64,000 bases of DNA from NCBI GenBank assembly GCA_027923505.1, contig BROI01000005.1:1175469-1239468 (forward strand). Direction: 5' to 3'. The stretch comes from Mayamaea pseudoterrestris (lineage: Eukaryota; Bacillariophyta; Bacillariophyceae; Sellaphorales; Sellaphoraceae). Below the pieces are notes generated by a model. The model had not been told where the DNA came from. It ran no database searches and saw only the letters and a program-made list of their open reading frames with translations. Within the stretch, counting starts at the first letter, position 1; each line of letters begins with the position of its first letter. Of the stretch, positions 29,210 through 39,586 are shown piece by piece. A program made the position numbers and the translations under genes.

Positions 29210-29499
29210 CCAATCCAACTGGGACCAGGTCACACCCGCCGCCATGGCAAAAGTTTTGTCGGCCTATTGCGCGTTTCTCACCGGTCGTGCTCAATTGATA
29301 TTGCTTTTAAACGGTTTCATCGTCAATTAGCATTAGTTTGCGGTTAAAACAGGATATGCACTGTAGCTACCGGTAGTTTCATTTGATGAGGTATAATACT
29401 ACTTGTACGAGTAGCGGTAGCTAATTAACTTGGTCGAAGTGACAGCGTGTCGAAGCGCGCGCCCGCGCGTCGCACTTTCTTTCGGCGTCCATCGTCACC

Positions 29500-31143
29500 A
29501 TGGCAGTGGCCTGCCGCCGGAGCATTTCATACTGGATACTCATGGCGACCCTTACTTGGCGGACATCAATGTCGCGAGCACTATTAGCGAGCTTTGCTGC
29601 CTCGGCGTCGTCTTATCGTAGGGTAGCAAGCAATTTGGACAGCAATTCGTCAGGACTCTATCCTTCCTACCATCGACAGTCTAGATTGCTCCTCGGCTTC
29701 CAGGATCGGTCATTCAGTAGTGATCAAGACAGGTTCTCTTCACGCCCAGCAGATGAGAAGGAGAATTCAGCCAGGGACGAAGATACTGCTTCCCCAATTT
29801 GGTCTAAAGCTACGCGATCGGTCCGAGAGCTTCGATCCGGCCTTTCCCGTATCTTTTCTGCAGCAGGCTTCCTCTCATCATCAACGACATCACTTTTCAC
29901 TGATCGAAATCAACTGCAGCGTCTCAAGGTCACTGTCGATGCCTTTCAGAACTTTTTGACAAGCAGTGGAATTGATATGGAGCTTTCCGAATCGCTGAAC
30001 ATTCGATTGCTCGACAATCTCATTATTCTGGGGCGGGTTCAAAAGGCAGCTTTCCTTGGAATCGATATTCGAGACACAGTCGCACTGGATACAGTACCAG
30101 CCAATCTACCGTCGTCAGAAGAGTGGTACAAGTACATGCGCTTTGCCACTGCCGCGTATGGTGCAGCAATGATCAGAGCTGCCGAGATTGATGTCAAGGG
30201 CAAGTTTGACGCCAGGTTTTTGAACAGAACTGTGATAAAGAAGAGAATGAGCGAGCATGTTGGAATACCTGAAAACGATTTGGTTGTTCTAGACGTTGAT
30301 TTCGATGGAAACACTAAGCACCTCAGGTACTTTGTGGCGGTCGATCATGCCGACAAGAAGATTGTACTCGCCATTCGCGGTACATTTTCACTCAGTGAAA
30401 TTGTCACGGATGTCGCCGCTTTTTCGAGACCATTTTGTGGTGGCGAAGCGCATTCAGAAATGGCAACTGTAGCAGAACGAACTTGGGAAGTGGTTGGACC
30501 CACGATTCTAAAGTTGCTTGAAAGCAACCCGACGTACGAGCTTGTTTTGACGGGTCATTCACTTGGGGCTGGATGTGCGGCACTCTTGAACATTATGTGC
30601 CATCAAGACGACAATAAACTCGTGAATGGAAGGCCTGTGCGTTGCTTTGCGTACGCATGCCCTCCGGTATTTGCTCCACTGGAAAGTGCATCCGTCGCGA
30701 TTAAAGCATGCACTGGATTCATTAACGAGGAGGACGTAGTTCCGCTTCTCTCGGTCGACTCTGTCAGACATGTGTTCGCGAGTATCAGGGCTATTGAAGA
30801 GCTAAATATACCATGGCGCGAGAGGATGAAGCTAGTGACGGGCTTGGCCGACCTAGACGAGCGATTGACAGATGCCGTGGGCAACGCCAACCAAAAAAGA
30901 CTTACGCCATTGGACGGCGCCCCAGTATTGTGCGTCCCAGCTCAGGCGTCGGTATGGCTGCGAGAGAAAAAATTGTCTGGTAAATTTGACGCCAAGATTT
31001 GCGATCCTGTCAAAATTTCACGAACACCGATACAAATTGGCGTCGATATGCTACAAGACCATTTTGTTTCGCGATATGAGGTTGTCCTTTATCATCTTGA
31101 AGAGACTGAGCAAACGGCAGTGACGGAATATACACAAAAATAA
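29500..31143 (+). CDS. Class 3 (DAG-type) lipase
   Basis: 547 aa, intronless, from ATG 29500. The N-terminal ~180 residues are Ser-rich with short hydrophobic stretches. The alpha/beta-hydrolase domain fits the lipase class 3/diacylglycerol lipase family. It shows KKIVLAIRGTFSLSEIVTD (oxyanion region), ELVLTGHSLGAGCAALLNIM with nucleophile Ser354 in GHSLG, and FINEEDVVPLLS holding the probable catalytic Asp. MLQDHFVSRYEVVL near the C-terminus supplies a plausible catalytic His, as in DAGL enzymes. It probably hydrolyses membrane-derived diacylglycerol or related lipids. Location is unclear; the Arg/Ser-rich N-terminus could be an organellar presequence. Confidence 0.85.
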   Translation: MAVACRRSISYWILMATLTWRTSMSRALLASFAASASSYRRVASNLDSNSSGLYPSYHRQSRLLLGFQDRSFSSDQDRFSSRPADEKENSARDEDTASPIWSKATRSVRELRSGLSRIFSAAGFLSSSTTSLFTDRNQLQRLKVTVDAFQNFLTSSGIDMELSESLNIRLLDNLIILGRVQKAAFLGIDIRDTVALDTVPANLPSSEEWYKYMRFATAAYGAAMIRAAEIDVKGKFDARFLNRTVIKKRMSEHVGIPENDLVVLDVDFDGNTKHLRYFVAVDHADKKIVLAIRGTFSLSEIVTDVAAFSRPFCGGEAHSEMATVAERTWEVVGPTILKLLESNPTYELVLTGHSLGAGCAALLNIMCHQDDNKLVNGRPVRCFAYACPPVFAPLESASVAIKACTGFINEEDVVPLLSVDSVRHVFASIRAIEELNIPWRERMKLVTGLADLDERLTDAVGNANQKRLTPLDGAPVLCVPAQASVWLREKKLSGKFDAKICDPVKISRTPIQIGVDMLQDHFVSRYEVVLYHLEETEQTAVTEYTQK

Positions 31144-32043
31144 AGTGTGACTCTTAAACCAATTCGGTAGTTATAAGCTTTCCTTTTGCTGCTCTCATCT
31201 TACTACTCTCTATTGATACGATAGTCTCGATAGAACAAAGACTGTAGTTAAGTGAAAGTCGCTTTACTGCCGATATTGGGTGTGATTTTGGTGTGATATG
31301 GGTCGATGAAAGGACACTGAAAGACTGAACAAACAAGCAACTAATTGGGTAAAAAAAGCCACGTATGCTCGAGCTCAAATCCACCGGAAGTTGCTTTCAA
31401 CTTGCATCCAAAAAGGCCTGATATGGTGCAAAGTCATGTGCAAGGATGAATGAAGGAATTCCCTGGATTCCCATGGTAATGGCCTGATTATGTGGAACGA
31501 GCTTTCTACGTCAGCACTTTACGCCACTGACAGTGATAGACTTTCTGCTCGACAAAATTGAACGAAGTGGAAGGAAGCAGGTGCATTTTAAAGCGATCAT
31601 GGAGTCAAAACTATCCGATGTCGATAGTGAAGTCGGAAGCCAATAACACATAACACCAATGGCTCGCCACTGTGAAGGCGATGCCCCTTTCAACAAAGGC
31701 ATTGACTTACCCCAAGACGTCGAGAACCTCATTCGATGGTGACAATGCGGCGGATCGATTCCAAAGTCCAAAATTCCAACTAGTGGTCATTTAACGTTTG
31801 CTTATCCAAATGAAAAATGTTCACGAGCGAGTTTGCCTGTGCTGCAGCTTTGCGACGACATTGGAAGCCTTTTTGACCTTGAAGTGGCGAGAAATTGCGA
31901 TGTTTGGACATGCGTGTGTTGCTGTGTCTGCCAACTTAAATCTTCAGTCCAATGAGATTCGATTCTGTACGTGCCCTCCTATTCTATGATAATACCAATG
32001 TGTACGAACAATTCATGTCGCTGATAATAGTATACTGTAGTCG
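31144..32043. other. Intergenic region, no gene seen
   Basis: About 900 bp between the lipase and the next plus-strand gene. All frames are short and without family resemblance. No tRNA-like fold, tandem repeat or inverted repeat was noticed. It probably holds the lipase 3' UTR and the promoter of the downstream gene. Confidence 0.5.
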
Positions 32044-33159
32044 ATGGCAAGAGCAAGGAATGCAGAGTACGACGAGGCTTCTCCCGCGCTGGTCACTGAG
32101 TGTCGTACCGGTGTTGCTTATTGTCACTGCGACATACTCCGCTTTCGTCTGCGCATCACAAATCACAAAACCACCATGTGTGCTATGATAGCCACTCGAA
32201 GCCTACTCTCTCCTATAGGTCCTGGCCTTGGCGGCATACAGAGCAAGCTAATAGTTCCTCCTTCTACTTTCTTCGACGTGGCCAGCTCTGCCCTGTCCGG
32301 AGCTTGGGCTGTCTTGTCAGACCAATCCTCGCGCGATCGCTACGAGGCAGCCATACACGACCACATCATCAAGGACGAAGTATTGAGTCAAGCATCTAAC
32401 GGGAGTGTTTTAACATACGCACTCTTCCACAATATCTATCAGGATGAACTCTTTGCCGACTGTAAGTTTGATGCCAAGGAATTCGCCCGCGTTGTTGGGC
32501 CAGCGCTCGAGAACTTTCATGATACGTTGGAAAGGCTACAAACGACGTTCGCAGCCACAAGCGACGCTGGCATTCACCAAGAAAAGATGACGGGGGCTGA
32601 GAAGAAGTCGGACGATCAAACACTGGCCAAATTACGCGATGCATTTATGGATGTGAACGAGTGGCGCACGGTGGCAGACAATGATCCAGAATCCTTGGCA
32701 GCCCACTTTTCCAAAATGGCAACGCCTACCTGCTTTGACATGTATTATTTCACTACAAAATTGACAGCATCACTTACAGCACCATGTCGGTCCTTTGTCA
32801 AGTGCTCGGTCTATAATGCGGCGCTGCTACGGGCGCGCGCACAGGTGATTCCAAACGAAAATTACGAAGACGTCGTGGGAGAGTACGACGAGTTTGATCT
32901 TAGCAAGACAATTAAGGTGGCAGCGCAGCTAGATGTTTTGTATGAGTATACCTTGACGCACGAGGTGTCCACGAATGGCGTTGCAGACGTTGTCAAGGAA
33001 ACGGCGACGCCGGAAACGATCAGCACTACCAAACTGGGAGTTGCCATAATTGAAGGGTGGTTGAGTGGAGGCCCGGAGAAACACCTACGTTGGAAGGTGG
33101 CCTTTTTGCGTGAGGCCCACGAGTTTCCGGATTATGTGTCAACCATTGAGCGGCAATAG
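32044..33159 (+). CDS. Hypothetical protein, possibly organellar
   Basis: Open from ATG 32044 (371 aa). The better start may be 32176 (MCAMIATRSLLSPIG), which would give a short mitochondrial-like presequence and about 327 aa. The middle is helical (SRDRYEAAIHDHIIKDEVLS, ARVVGPALENFHDTLERLQ). The last 100 residues resemble a Tim44/MRPL45-like fold in outline: a beta-rich run followed by GVAIIEGWLSGGPEKHLRWK and VAFLREAHEFP. That resemblance is weak and I do not assign a function. Convergent with the frataxin-like gene; the stops lie only 25 bp apart. Confidence 0.7.
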   Translation: MARARNAEYDEASPALVTECRTGVAYCHCDILRFRLRITNHKTTMCAMIATRSLLSPIGPGLGGIQSKLIVPPSTFFDVASSALSGAWAVLSDQSSRDRYEAAIHDHIIKDEVLSQASNGSVLTYALFHNIYQDELFADCKFDAKEFARVVGPALENFHDTLERLQTTFAATSDAGIHQEKMTGAEKKSDDQTLAKLRDAFMDVNEWRTVADNDPESLAAHFSKMATPTCFDMYYFTTKLTASLTAPCRSFVKCSVYNAALLRARAQVIPNENYEDVVGEYDEFDLSKTIKVAAQLDVLYEYTLTHEVSTNGVADVVKETATPETISTTKLGVAIIEGWLSGGPEKHLRWKVAFLREAHEFPDYVSTIERQ

Positions 33160-33184
33160 AATAAGGCAGGACGGCAAGTGTAAT

Positions 33185-33820
33185 CTACAATTTAGGTAGT
33201 CCTTGAGCATGATGTAATAGCTCTCGGACCAACATACCTTCCAGTACATGCCCATCCGCAATACTAACCCAATCGTTTGTCAACTTGCTCAAAATATACA
33301 CCGTCTGCCCAATCCGTGGCGTGGACATGGTGACGACCGATTGCTCCACATCCACTTGGATCGAATACTGTCCCTGCAAAGGACCAAAATCTATTAGCAA
33401 AAAGGGTCCCAGGTCATCCTCCATTCCTTTTGTCAGAAAAAAGGGATCGTTAACTTGCTCCATTGGCTGTAATGCCGTGTAAAGCTTGTCAATTAGAGCT
33501 GTCGCCGTCTCACGAAACAGTAAAACTTCTGTGACTGCATCGTGACTGTAACCAAGTGAATTGCGCGAGCCGATATCATAAGAAACATTATTGTCGTCAT
33601 CTTCACTGTCGTCATCACCGTCATGTTGTGGCGGAGTTGGTGGAAGTCTTTTGGATCTCCTTCGCAAAGCAAACGACGAGTGTGGAGTGGCCAAAAAATT
33701 GCGCATCGGGGAACGGAAATGGAATGTATAAGTCGCGGGATACGACAGTCGGGAATCCACTTTCGTCACACTAGTCACGCAACGCGACAGCAGTTGGGGT
33801 CGAAGCATGCGGTAATTCAT
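33185..33820 (-). CDS. Hypothetical mitochondrial protein, possibly frataxin-like
   Basis: 211 aa from ATG 33820. The first ~60 residues are basic and Ser/Thr-rich with no acidic residues, as in mitochondrial presequences. An acidic linker (HDGDDDSEDDDNN) follows. The C-terminal ~110 residues have helix-sheet-helix order: FRETATALIDKLYTALQ, GQYSIQVDVEQSVVTMSTP, TNDWVSIADGHVLEGMLVRE. This recalls frataxin (iron-sulfur cluster assembly), where a ...INKQ..QIWLSSP...G...W... pattern occurs. The match is partial and the acidic first helix of frataxin is not clear, so the call is tentative. Confidence 0.5.
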   Translation of the reverse strand: MNYRMLRPQLLSRCVTSVTKVDSRLSYPATYTFHFRSPMRNFLATPHSSFALRRRSKRLPPTPPQHDGDDDSEDDDNNVSYDIGSRNSLGYSHDAVTEVLLFRETATALIDKLYTALQPMEQVNDPFFLTKGMEDDLGPFLLIDFGPLQGQYSIQVDVEQSVVTMSTPRIGQTVYILSKLTNDWVSIADGHVLEGMLVRELLHHAQGLPKL

Positions 33821-33967
33821 TTTTACAGATTCATAGTAGTTTTTTGTGGAGCGAATGAACGGACGGCGGTTTGTGGCTGTTCATGTTCTTGAGTCGTGCG
33901 TCGAATCAAATGTTTCAGTCGTATTTTGAGGTCGTACCGTTATTGCAAGCGAGCCGGTCATTCAGGG

Positions 33968-35292
33968 GCGATGTTAGCGGACGGTGTTTCATCGTTTCGT
34001 CGTTTCGTCGCACCATGAAACACCAAAGAACCCGGAAACTCGATGCTCCAAGCAACGAGACGCCCATTGCATCGTTGCTTCATTGCGCCATCGTTTCATC
34101 ATCATATACACCACAATGGAGGTTGATCCCGCAGCCCAAATGTAACAGAAACAACTTGTATCAATACAGAAGATATGTTTGGAGCTTATTGCGCGTTTGG
34201 GTGCTCTATAAAGCTTTGACAGGCGAAAGATCCACCTTGACACCAAACACCGCGATGCACCGAGCACCACGCACTGTCGAGCGCGTCGACGACTCACGTT
34301 TCTCCAGGCTGGTACCATCCAGCGCTCATGCAACTGCTTCATCGGCCTTCAAGTTGGTACATACTTGACCAAAATGTGTGCGAGGATAGCGCAATTGCCT
34401 GCATTTTGCGTTGTTCCAGTGAGGCCTGCGCGCAATGGTCGGCACGGTCGCACGGTCTACACGCTCACATTCCATCAACTATCCTCCTTCCAAGCAGCGC
34501 AGAAGCAAGTCATAAGTTCCTACCATCCTACCAATTGATTTTGCCTCTTTGCCAATGACAAGAGCAAGCAAGACTGGTCAGATTCAGTGTGAGACGCTTC
34601 AATACGCATGCATTCCATCTTCCGCATCCATCATGCATTCCGTCGCTTTGAAATCAACTCTCAGCATTGAAAGCAAGACTTTGTGAAATGCGTGGCAATT
34701 CCAACTATATGTTTCTTCCTCTGCTGGATCATAGCGCGTACGTGGTCCATGAAAAGAATCTCAGGTTTTGGCGGCAAGTGGTCGTCTTGCCGACGTTGAG
34801 CTCTTGGCTCCCTTTAAATGAGTCTATGATGCAATAAGCTTCTTTTGTAGATAATAGTTACTATAAAACATTATGTATTTACACCTGTTGCTATTAACCA
34901 ATGTCATGATGGCAAATTCAACAACCAAACGCAGCGTTCATATTTCATCAACTTGTATGGCGTACGCCACGGGAACAAGGAAAAATGAAACCATCGCTCT
35001 TTCACATTGCAATCCCGGGCACTTTAGAGAAGCCACCTGTTGAATCAGAATGTTAATAGCTTTATCAAGAGGCAAGATATGCAGGGGTTTGTGCGGGACC
35101 ATTTTTCATGTCCTTTTGATCGTGGGTTCTCAGTCCCAGGAAATGATAGGCTTAATAAATGATGACGTGGATTGACGTTTTGGCATGAATCAATGAAACG
35201 ACGAAACGACCGCTAACTCCACGGCGCGCGTTGTTTCAAACGACGAAACGATGAAACGCGCAAAACGACGAAACACCGCCCGCTAACATCGC
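33968..35292. mobile_element. 1.3 kb terminal-inverted-repeat element (MITE-like)
   Basis: The left end (33968-33997) begins GCGATGTTAGCGGACGGTGT. The right end (35263-35292), read on the other strand, begins GCGATGTTAGCGGGCGGTGT. The 30-bp termini match at 28 positions. Just inside, both ends carry AAACGACGAAAC-type subterminal repeats, and a second GTTAGCGG-like inverted copy lies near 35210-35219. No transposase frame is present, so it is non-autonomous. I find no convincing target-site duplication in the immediate flanks (ttcaggg / gtctcat). It sits in the gap between the frataxin-like gene and the gene at 35422. Internal frames look non-coding. Confidence 0.75.
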
Positions 35293-35421
35293 GTCTCATC
35301 GGATTCGTATTCATGGCCGACTAATCGACCATGGCGTTTCTCCAGTTCACAGAATGCTACCAAATCGCTGCTACCGGTACCGTTCAGCACAGTATAACGT
35401 ACCGACCATAAGTCTAGCATA

Positions 35422-36705
35422 ATGTACGAATCCAAATTCATGAATGGGACTTCCCCGAGGAATTATCTCCGCGGCTTTTCAGAAGCCAGCCAACCACCAC
35501 CAGAATTGCTCCGAAATCGCGACAATTTTCCTTCCTTGGAGGAAGTGTTTGCGGAACAAGATGGATCTGATAATTTAACAAGTTTTCTTTCTAATTCGAT
35601 GGACTATTCCATAGGGACTCGTGCAGCTCTCAATTGCCACTTGCGTCATGTGTCAAAGTTTGGTATCGACGGCGATGGAAATGACGGTTCGAGTGAACGA
35701 CGAGAAGGATCAAAATCTTCCCATATTCGTATGCAGCAAAATTCCAACGTGCAAAACGATCTTTGGGAGCGCATTTTAGAAGGTGATTTGTCAAGTTTCA
35801 TTTCATTGTCCTTGAACGACACCTTGTCGTCTGCAGTTTCATCGCCATGCGGTAAGAGCAACGAATATGTCGACGCAAATAGCCGTCACTTGACTCCAGT
35901 ACGCATTCGCAACGCAGTCATTCACGGAGTTACAATCAGATGCCAAGAGGAATATGCTTGTGGTTCCAGTGAATCGCCTCATCAAGCGAATCGTTCTGCA
36001 GACGTCCGCAATGATTCTGATGTCTACCTGCCTTTACCTGATAAGGAGTCGTCGCATATAAGTGTTCTAAACTTGTCTCGAATAAGTCATGATGAAAGTC
36101 AATACACGCTGTCAGAGAGTCCGATCGATTGCGTTGAAGAGGTGTCACCCGGCCGGTGCCAAATAGCATACACTCCGACTCGACAAAGTAGCTCGGAGTT
36201 TCGGTCGCTGCAATTGCCACTGTTCCACGAAAAGGAGAACGCCGCACTGGGTATGGTCTATCCGCTCGAGAATTCAGATATTGTTTCCTTTTCGCCGATA
36301 TCTAGTCCAAATCGCGATCATTTCACCATTGGACCTGGTCTTTGGCACCATAAACCTGAACCCATTGTGCGTGATCCCTGTCCGCATCCGCAACCTACGC
36401 ATACCGGTATGCCTTTGCAGGATCAACAAAAGGTACAACTAGCGCCATCTTCCGAAACAAAAAGCGACAATATGTTGGTTTTAACACGCACTACGAGCAA
36501 ACACGCGATCACTTCCTACGACATCCCTTCAACTTTTCTGTCACAGACGCAAGTCGATCGGCGTCGGTTTCGGACTGTGGTACCGCGTCGAGTCTTTATG
36601 AACGACCCAAGTGACTTTTTGGAGTACGGCGACTCATTTGCTCCTCCTACTGCAGGACCTTCTCGGCTGGCGCATGATACTGATATCAGCACATTACGAA
36701 AATAG
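35422..36705 (+). CDS. Hypothetical disordered protein
   Basis: 427 aa from ATG 35422, single exon. Composition is rich in Ser, Asp, Asn and Pro without hydrophobic segments; it is probably largely disordered and nuclear or cytosolic. Scattered SP/TP sites (SRHLTPVR, VSPGRCQIAYTPTRQ, SFSPISSPNRD) suggest proline-directed phosphorylation. The C-terminus has a basic patch (QVDRRRFRTVVPRRVFMNDP) followed by SDFLEYGDSFAPP. No family is recognised. The ATG is about 50 bp downstream of a TACCGGTACC element and about 130 bp from the end of the inverted-repeat element. Confidence 0.7.
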   Translation: MYESKFMNGTSPRNYLRGFSEASQPPPELLRNRDNFPSLEEVFAEQDGSDNLTSFLSNSMDYSIGTRAALNCHLRHVSKFGIDGDGNDGSSERREGSKSSHIRMQQNSNVQNDLWERILEGDLSSFISLSLNDTLSSAVSSPCGKSNEYVDANSRHLTPVRIRNAVIHGVTIRCQEEYACGSSESPHQANRSADVRNDSDVYLPLPDKESSHISVLNLSRISHDESQYTLSESPIDCVEEVSPGRCQIAYTPTRQSSSEFRSLQLPLFHEKENAALGMVYPLENSDIVSFSPISSPNRDHFTIGPGLWHHKPEPIVRDPCPHPQPTHTGMPLQDQQKVQLAPSSETKSDNMLVLTRTTSKHAITSYDIPSTFLSQTQVDRRRFRTVVPRRVFMNDPSDFLEYGDSFAPPTAGPSRLAHDTDISTLRK

Positions 36706-36778
36706 TAGCTTCAGAGGCTTTAATATGTATGTTTTCTCGGTTATTAACTAGCCATGCAGCGATTAATCTTCCTCTAGT

Positions 36779-37613
36779 TCAGGAGTTGTCATCTTTGAAG
36801 CAGTAAGCTTTTGCAATGCTTTCCACAGTCTTCAAGCCGTCTCGTAGCGTATTAGTCATGGCATGCCGTTGGTTTGGATCAGGACGGATATTGTCAAACT
36901 TCGACTGGCTATATCGATTGCCGCCATCCGTTGCTCGCAGAAGCACCAAAGGTTCAATACTTTTGCGATTGGACATCCATCGAATGCTTCCCGGATCAAT
37001 GACAAACGCCTGACCCTTTTCAATATCCAAAGTCTCGACAATTCCACTTTGCGAGAGTTTGCCTGAGCCAGAAATGACATAGTAAAACTCGACGAAACGC
37101 GTCGTGAACGAAGGAATTTCTCGACCTGGTTGGACCGTTAGAATGGACACATTCAACCGCCATGTAGCTGCATTTTTGGGAGACACTAATAACTGCACAG
37201 ATCCATTGTCGCTGTTTTGTATAAAGTCTTTTGAACTAGTCGCCATGGATGGGCGTCGCCAGGGTGCCTCATCTTTCGTTTCCCATTTCCAAAGATAATG
37301 CCATCCAACTTTCATACGAGCAGTCAAGCCGAACTCCTTGTCAATAGATGAATATAGCAATGAGAGTCCCATTCCTAGTACTGCAACAGGGTACAACAAA
37401 GGTGGCATGAGTGGCCTGTTACAAAATGCCCACGCACACTCACACATCGATTAGGTTCCAAGTTTACCTGTACCAGAAAGAAACATGCGATTCAAGCCGA
37501 AAGTGGATGTTCTTAGCACGATTCCCTGCGCTTTCGGTGCATTTTCTGCCTTCTTTTCGCTCAAAAGCGAGGCTAAAATGCAGACTGCTGATACCAGTAG
37601 TCCCCACGACATG
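36779..37613 (-). CDS. Cupin-fold protein lacking metal-binding histidines
   Basis: Exon 1 is 37613-37469, exon 2 is 37380-36779; the 88-bp intron (ACAG|GTAAAC...TTGCAG) joins LSGT to VLGMG in phase; about 248 aa. The N-terminus (MSWGLLVSAVCILASLLSEK) is a signal peptide or anchor, and a second hydrophobic stretch (VLGMGLSLLYSS) follows. The cupin barrel shows PGREIPSFTTRFVEFYYVIS then GSGKLSQSG (motif 1) and KGQAFVIDPGSIRWMSNR (motif 2). The usual HxH of motif 1 is absent (SFTTR), so a metal-dependent dioxygenase role is unlikely; ligand binding or structure is more plausible. Function unknown. Confidence 0.7.
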
Positions 37614-37981
37614 GTTTCGTCGAGCGAAGATGGGTGACACCTCGAAGCGGCCGTATGTCCATTTTGTGATGGGTTTATGTGATTGACTGTGAATGCGTTC
37701 CGATCGCGCACTGTGCTCATAAAAGATGAACGTCGCACCGAATATTGCTGAGACACGGACAAGTACTGCGTGTTGTTTGACGTACTACCGGTATTTGTTT
37801 ACACAATATGCTATACTGTATTTATACATTGATGCTATCGTGTCCAACAATATTCATCAGAATAACTTGCAAGGTTTTAACTATACAATATACTCAGATA
37901 GGGTTAGCGCATGATGATAGATTCGACTGCTGCCGTGACAAACAGTAGCCCATTCACGGCGTCGCCTGCCATCCGGTCAAA

Positions 37982-38965
37982 TCAGTTGCTCCCACCGTAT
38001 CTGTATGCATAATTGTAGTAGCTTCCATCATTATCAGGATTGTAGCCGCCGCTACTAGTACTGTCAGTCGCATCGTCGGCTGTGATTCCATCATCATCCG
38101 CCTGCGCATTTGTATCGGCAACAAGTGTTGCATTCGTGTAATTACCAGCAATAACTGCATCGTCGTCAATGTCGCGATTACCATAATTATATCTGTAAGA
38201 ATTATATGGATCATCGTCGTAGCTCAAGCCCGACACCATGGTCGAATTGGTCCGCGAATCGCTTCCGGAAATCTTGATAGATGTAGTAATCACTAGAAAG
38301 GCAACACTGCAAATGACAGTCCCTATTAAGGTCCATTCAATCAACCTTCGAATTGTCTTCGGTATCCAGCCACCAACCGGAATAGCAGCGCCATAGGAAG
38401 TGTCTTGCGGCGTCCACTCCGACTCGCGAAAGTCGCACACCGAATCGTCCTCGTCAAAAGGCTTTGGCGATGCTGGGCGCTTGTTGGAAGAGAACCACGA
38501 GGAAATTCGTCGAGAGCTTGGTTGTCGTAATGTAGTTCGGTCGTGATCAGCTGGATGCTGAATTGTATCGTTTTGTGTTGGTGATGGATGGGTTTGCATT
38601 GATGAGGATCCATGCAGCGCTTCGACAGGTGATGTATTTGCCAAGGGATGATCACCACTATCCATTGTCCCGCCAAAGTAGGCGTCACCACTCCCAGCTC
38701 GATACTCTAACCAGTAGTCAAGTGTATTGACAGTTGCTCCCGGCGTCTCCGCTCCTCGAGTATTTCGATTGCTCGACGTCCGAAGCCACGAGACCCGCTT
38801 CATCCATGATAAACCAGAGTCAGTGGAAGGGACCTCATCCATTTGGCGTGACGAAACAGCTTGCTGTGTGGATTGGGACCGTCGCTGTGATTGCTGTTGG
38901 TTCGTAGATGCGCTGTCAATGGTGGACCAACTCGCCGTCGCGTCGCTGCTTACTGCTTGGATCAT
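37982..38965 (-). CDS. Hypothetical single-pass membrane protein
   Basis: 327 aa from ATG 38965. The first ~205 residues are Ser/Thr/Gln-rich and probably cytosolic. One strong TM segment (LIEWTLIGTVICSVAFLVIT) follows an amphipathic basic stretch (GGWIPKTIRRL). The ~90-residue C-terminal tail is acidic and Tyr/Asn/Asp-rich with N-glycosylation sequons (NST, NYT, NAT), which suits the lumenal or extracellular side, i.e. type II topology. Asp-Asp and Tyr-Arg-Tyr repeats give it low complexity. No family recognised. Upstream, 38966-39586 separates it from the ATP-grasp gene. Confidence 0.7.
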   Translation of the reverse strand: MIQAVSSDATASWSTIDSASTNQQQSQRRSQSTQQAVSSRQMDEVPSTDSGLSWMKRVSWLRTSSNRNTRGAETPGATVNTLDYWLEYRAGSGDAYFGGTMDSGDHPLANTSPVEALHGSSSMQTHPSPTQNDTIQHPADHDRTTLRQPSSRRISSWFSSNKRPASPKPFDEDDSVCDFRESEWTPQDTSYGAAIPVGGWIPKTIRRLIEWTLIGTVICSVAFLVITTSIKISGSDSRTNSTMVSGLSYDDDPYNSYRYNYGNRDIDDDAVIAGNYTNATLVADTNAQADDDGITADDATDSTSSGGYNPDNDGSYYNYAYRYGGSN

Positions 38966-39189
38966 GATGAAGTCGAATAAGAGTCGATTGTATATTGGAG
39001 GTTTCTATTATCGCGTCTACTTGTTGGCCTAGTCAAATTTTTCGTCTCCTTCACTTTACAGTATTAGATTAGTCGGACCGAGTGCCATTGCAAGCTACTC
39101 CTATATACCCGTACACTTCTGGCAACCGACGGCCGAAATCTCATCGTCGTCCACGCTACTTGCTGCTGGACCGACGCGCTCGAGCGTTA

Positions 39190-39390
39190 ATGCTCCGCAA
39201 ACGCCGATTGGCTAATTTTGCTGATGAAATTTCAAAAACGACTCGTCAGGCGCGCACTCCCGTAGAGTATGTACGTGAGCACCGTACGGCACTGGCGCTG
39301 AAGAAGATTGTGGAAAGCGGAAAACTTCATCGTGTCGCACCGTTGTCGATAGGATCTGGTCGCGGTCGCCGCGCAGTCTGCATGCGTTGA
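39190..39390 (+). CDS. Small Arg-rich ORF (doubtful)
   Basis: A 66-codon frame from ATG 39190 (MLRKRRLANFADEISKTTRQ...), strongly basic. The same frame is open upstream to about 39070 without an ATG, and a possible splice acceptor (GATTAG) lies there, so it could be the 3' exon of a short gene with its first exon near 38960-39020. It resembles no ribosomal protein I can name. It lies in the otherwise empty gap 38966-39586. Coding status is uncertain. Confidence 0.3.
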   Translation: MLRKRRLANFADEISKTTRQARTPVEYVREHRTALALKKIVESGKLHRVAPLSIGSGRGRRAVCMR

Positions 39391-39586
39391 TATTATGGTG
39401 AACTTCCGGCCGACGAGCATCACACTTCCTTCTTCTTAAGGGCGCTTCAAGCCAAAGCCAACCATCCATTCAATTTGTGTCGTTGCGCCTGATTTTAAAA
39501 AAAGGTGCACTGTGTCTGCCAATCGATTGAATCATCAATCGTTTCGCAAACATCAAACTATCTATTCTTTACTAAATCATCGAGTC

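Noticed and set aside
33871-34368. 165-codon plus-strand ORF overlapping the inverted-repeat element
   Set aside because: It crosses the element boundary and has no domain; it begins without a plausible ATG context.
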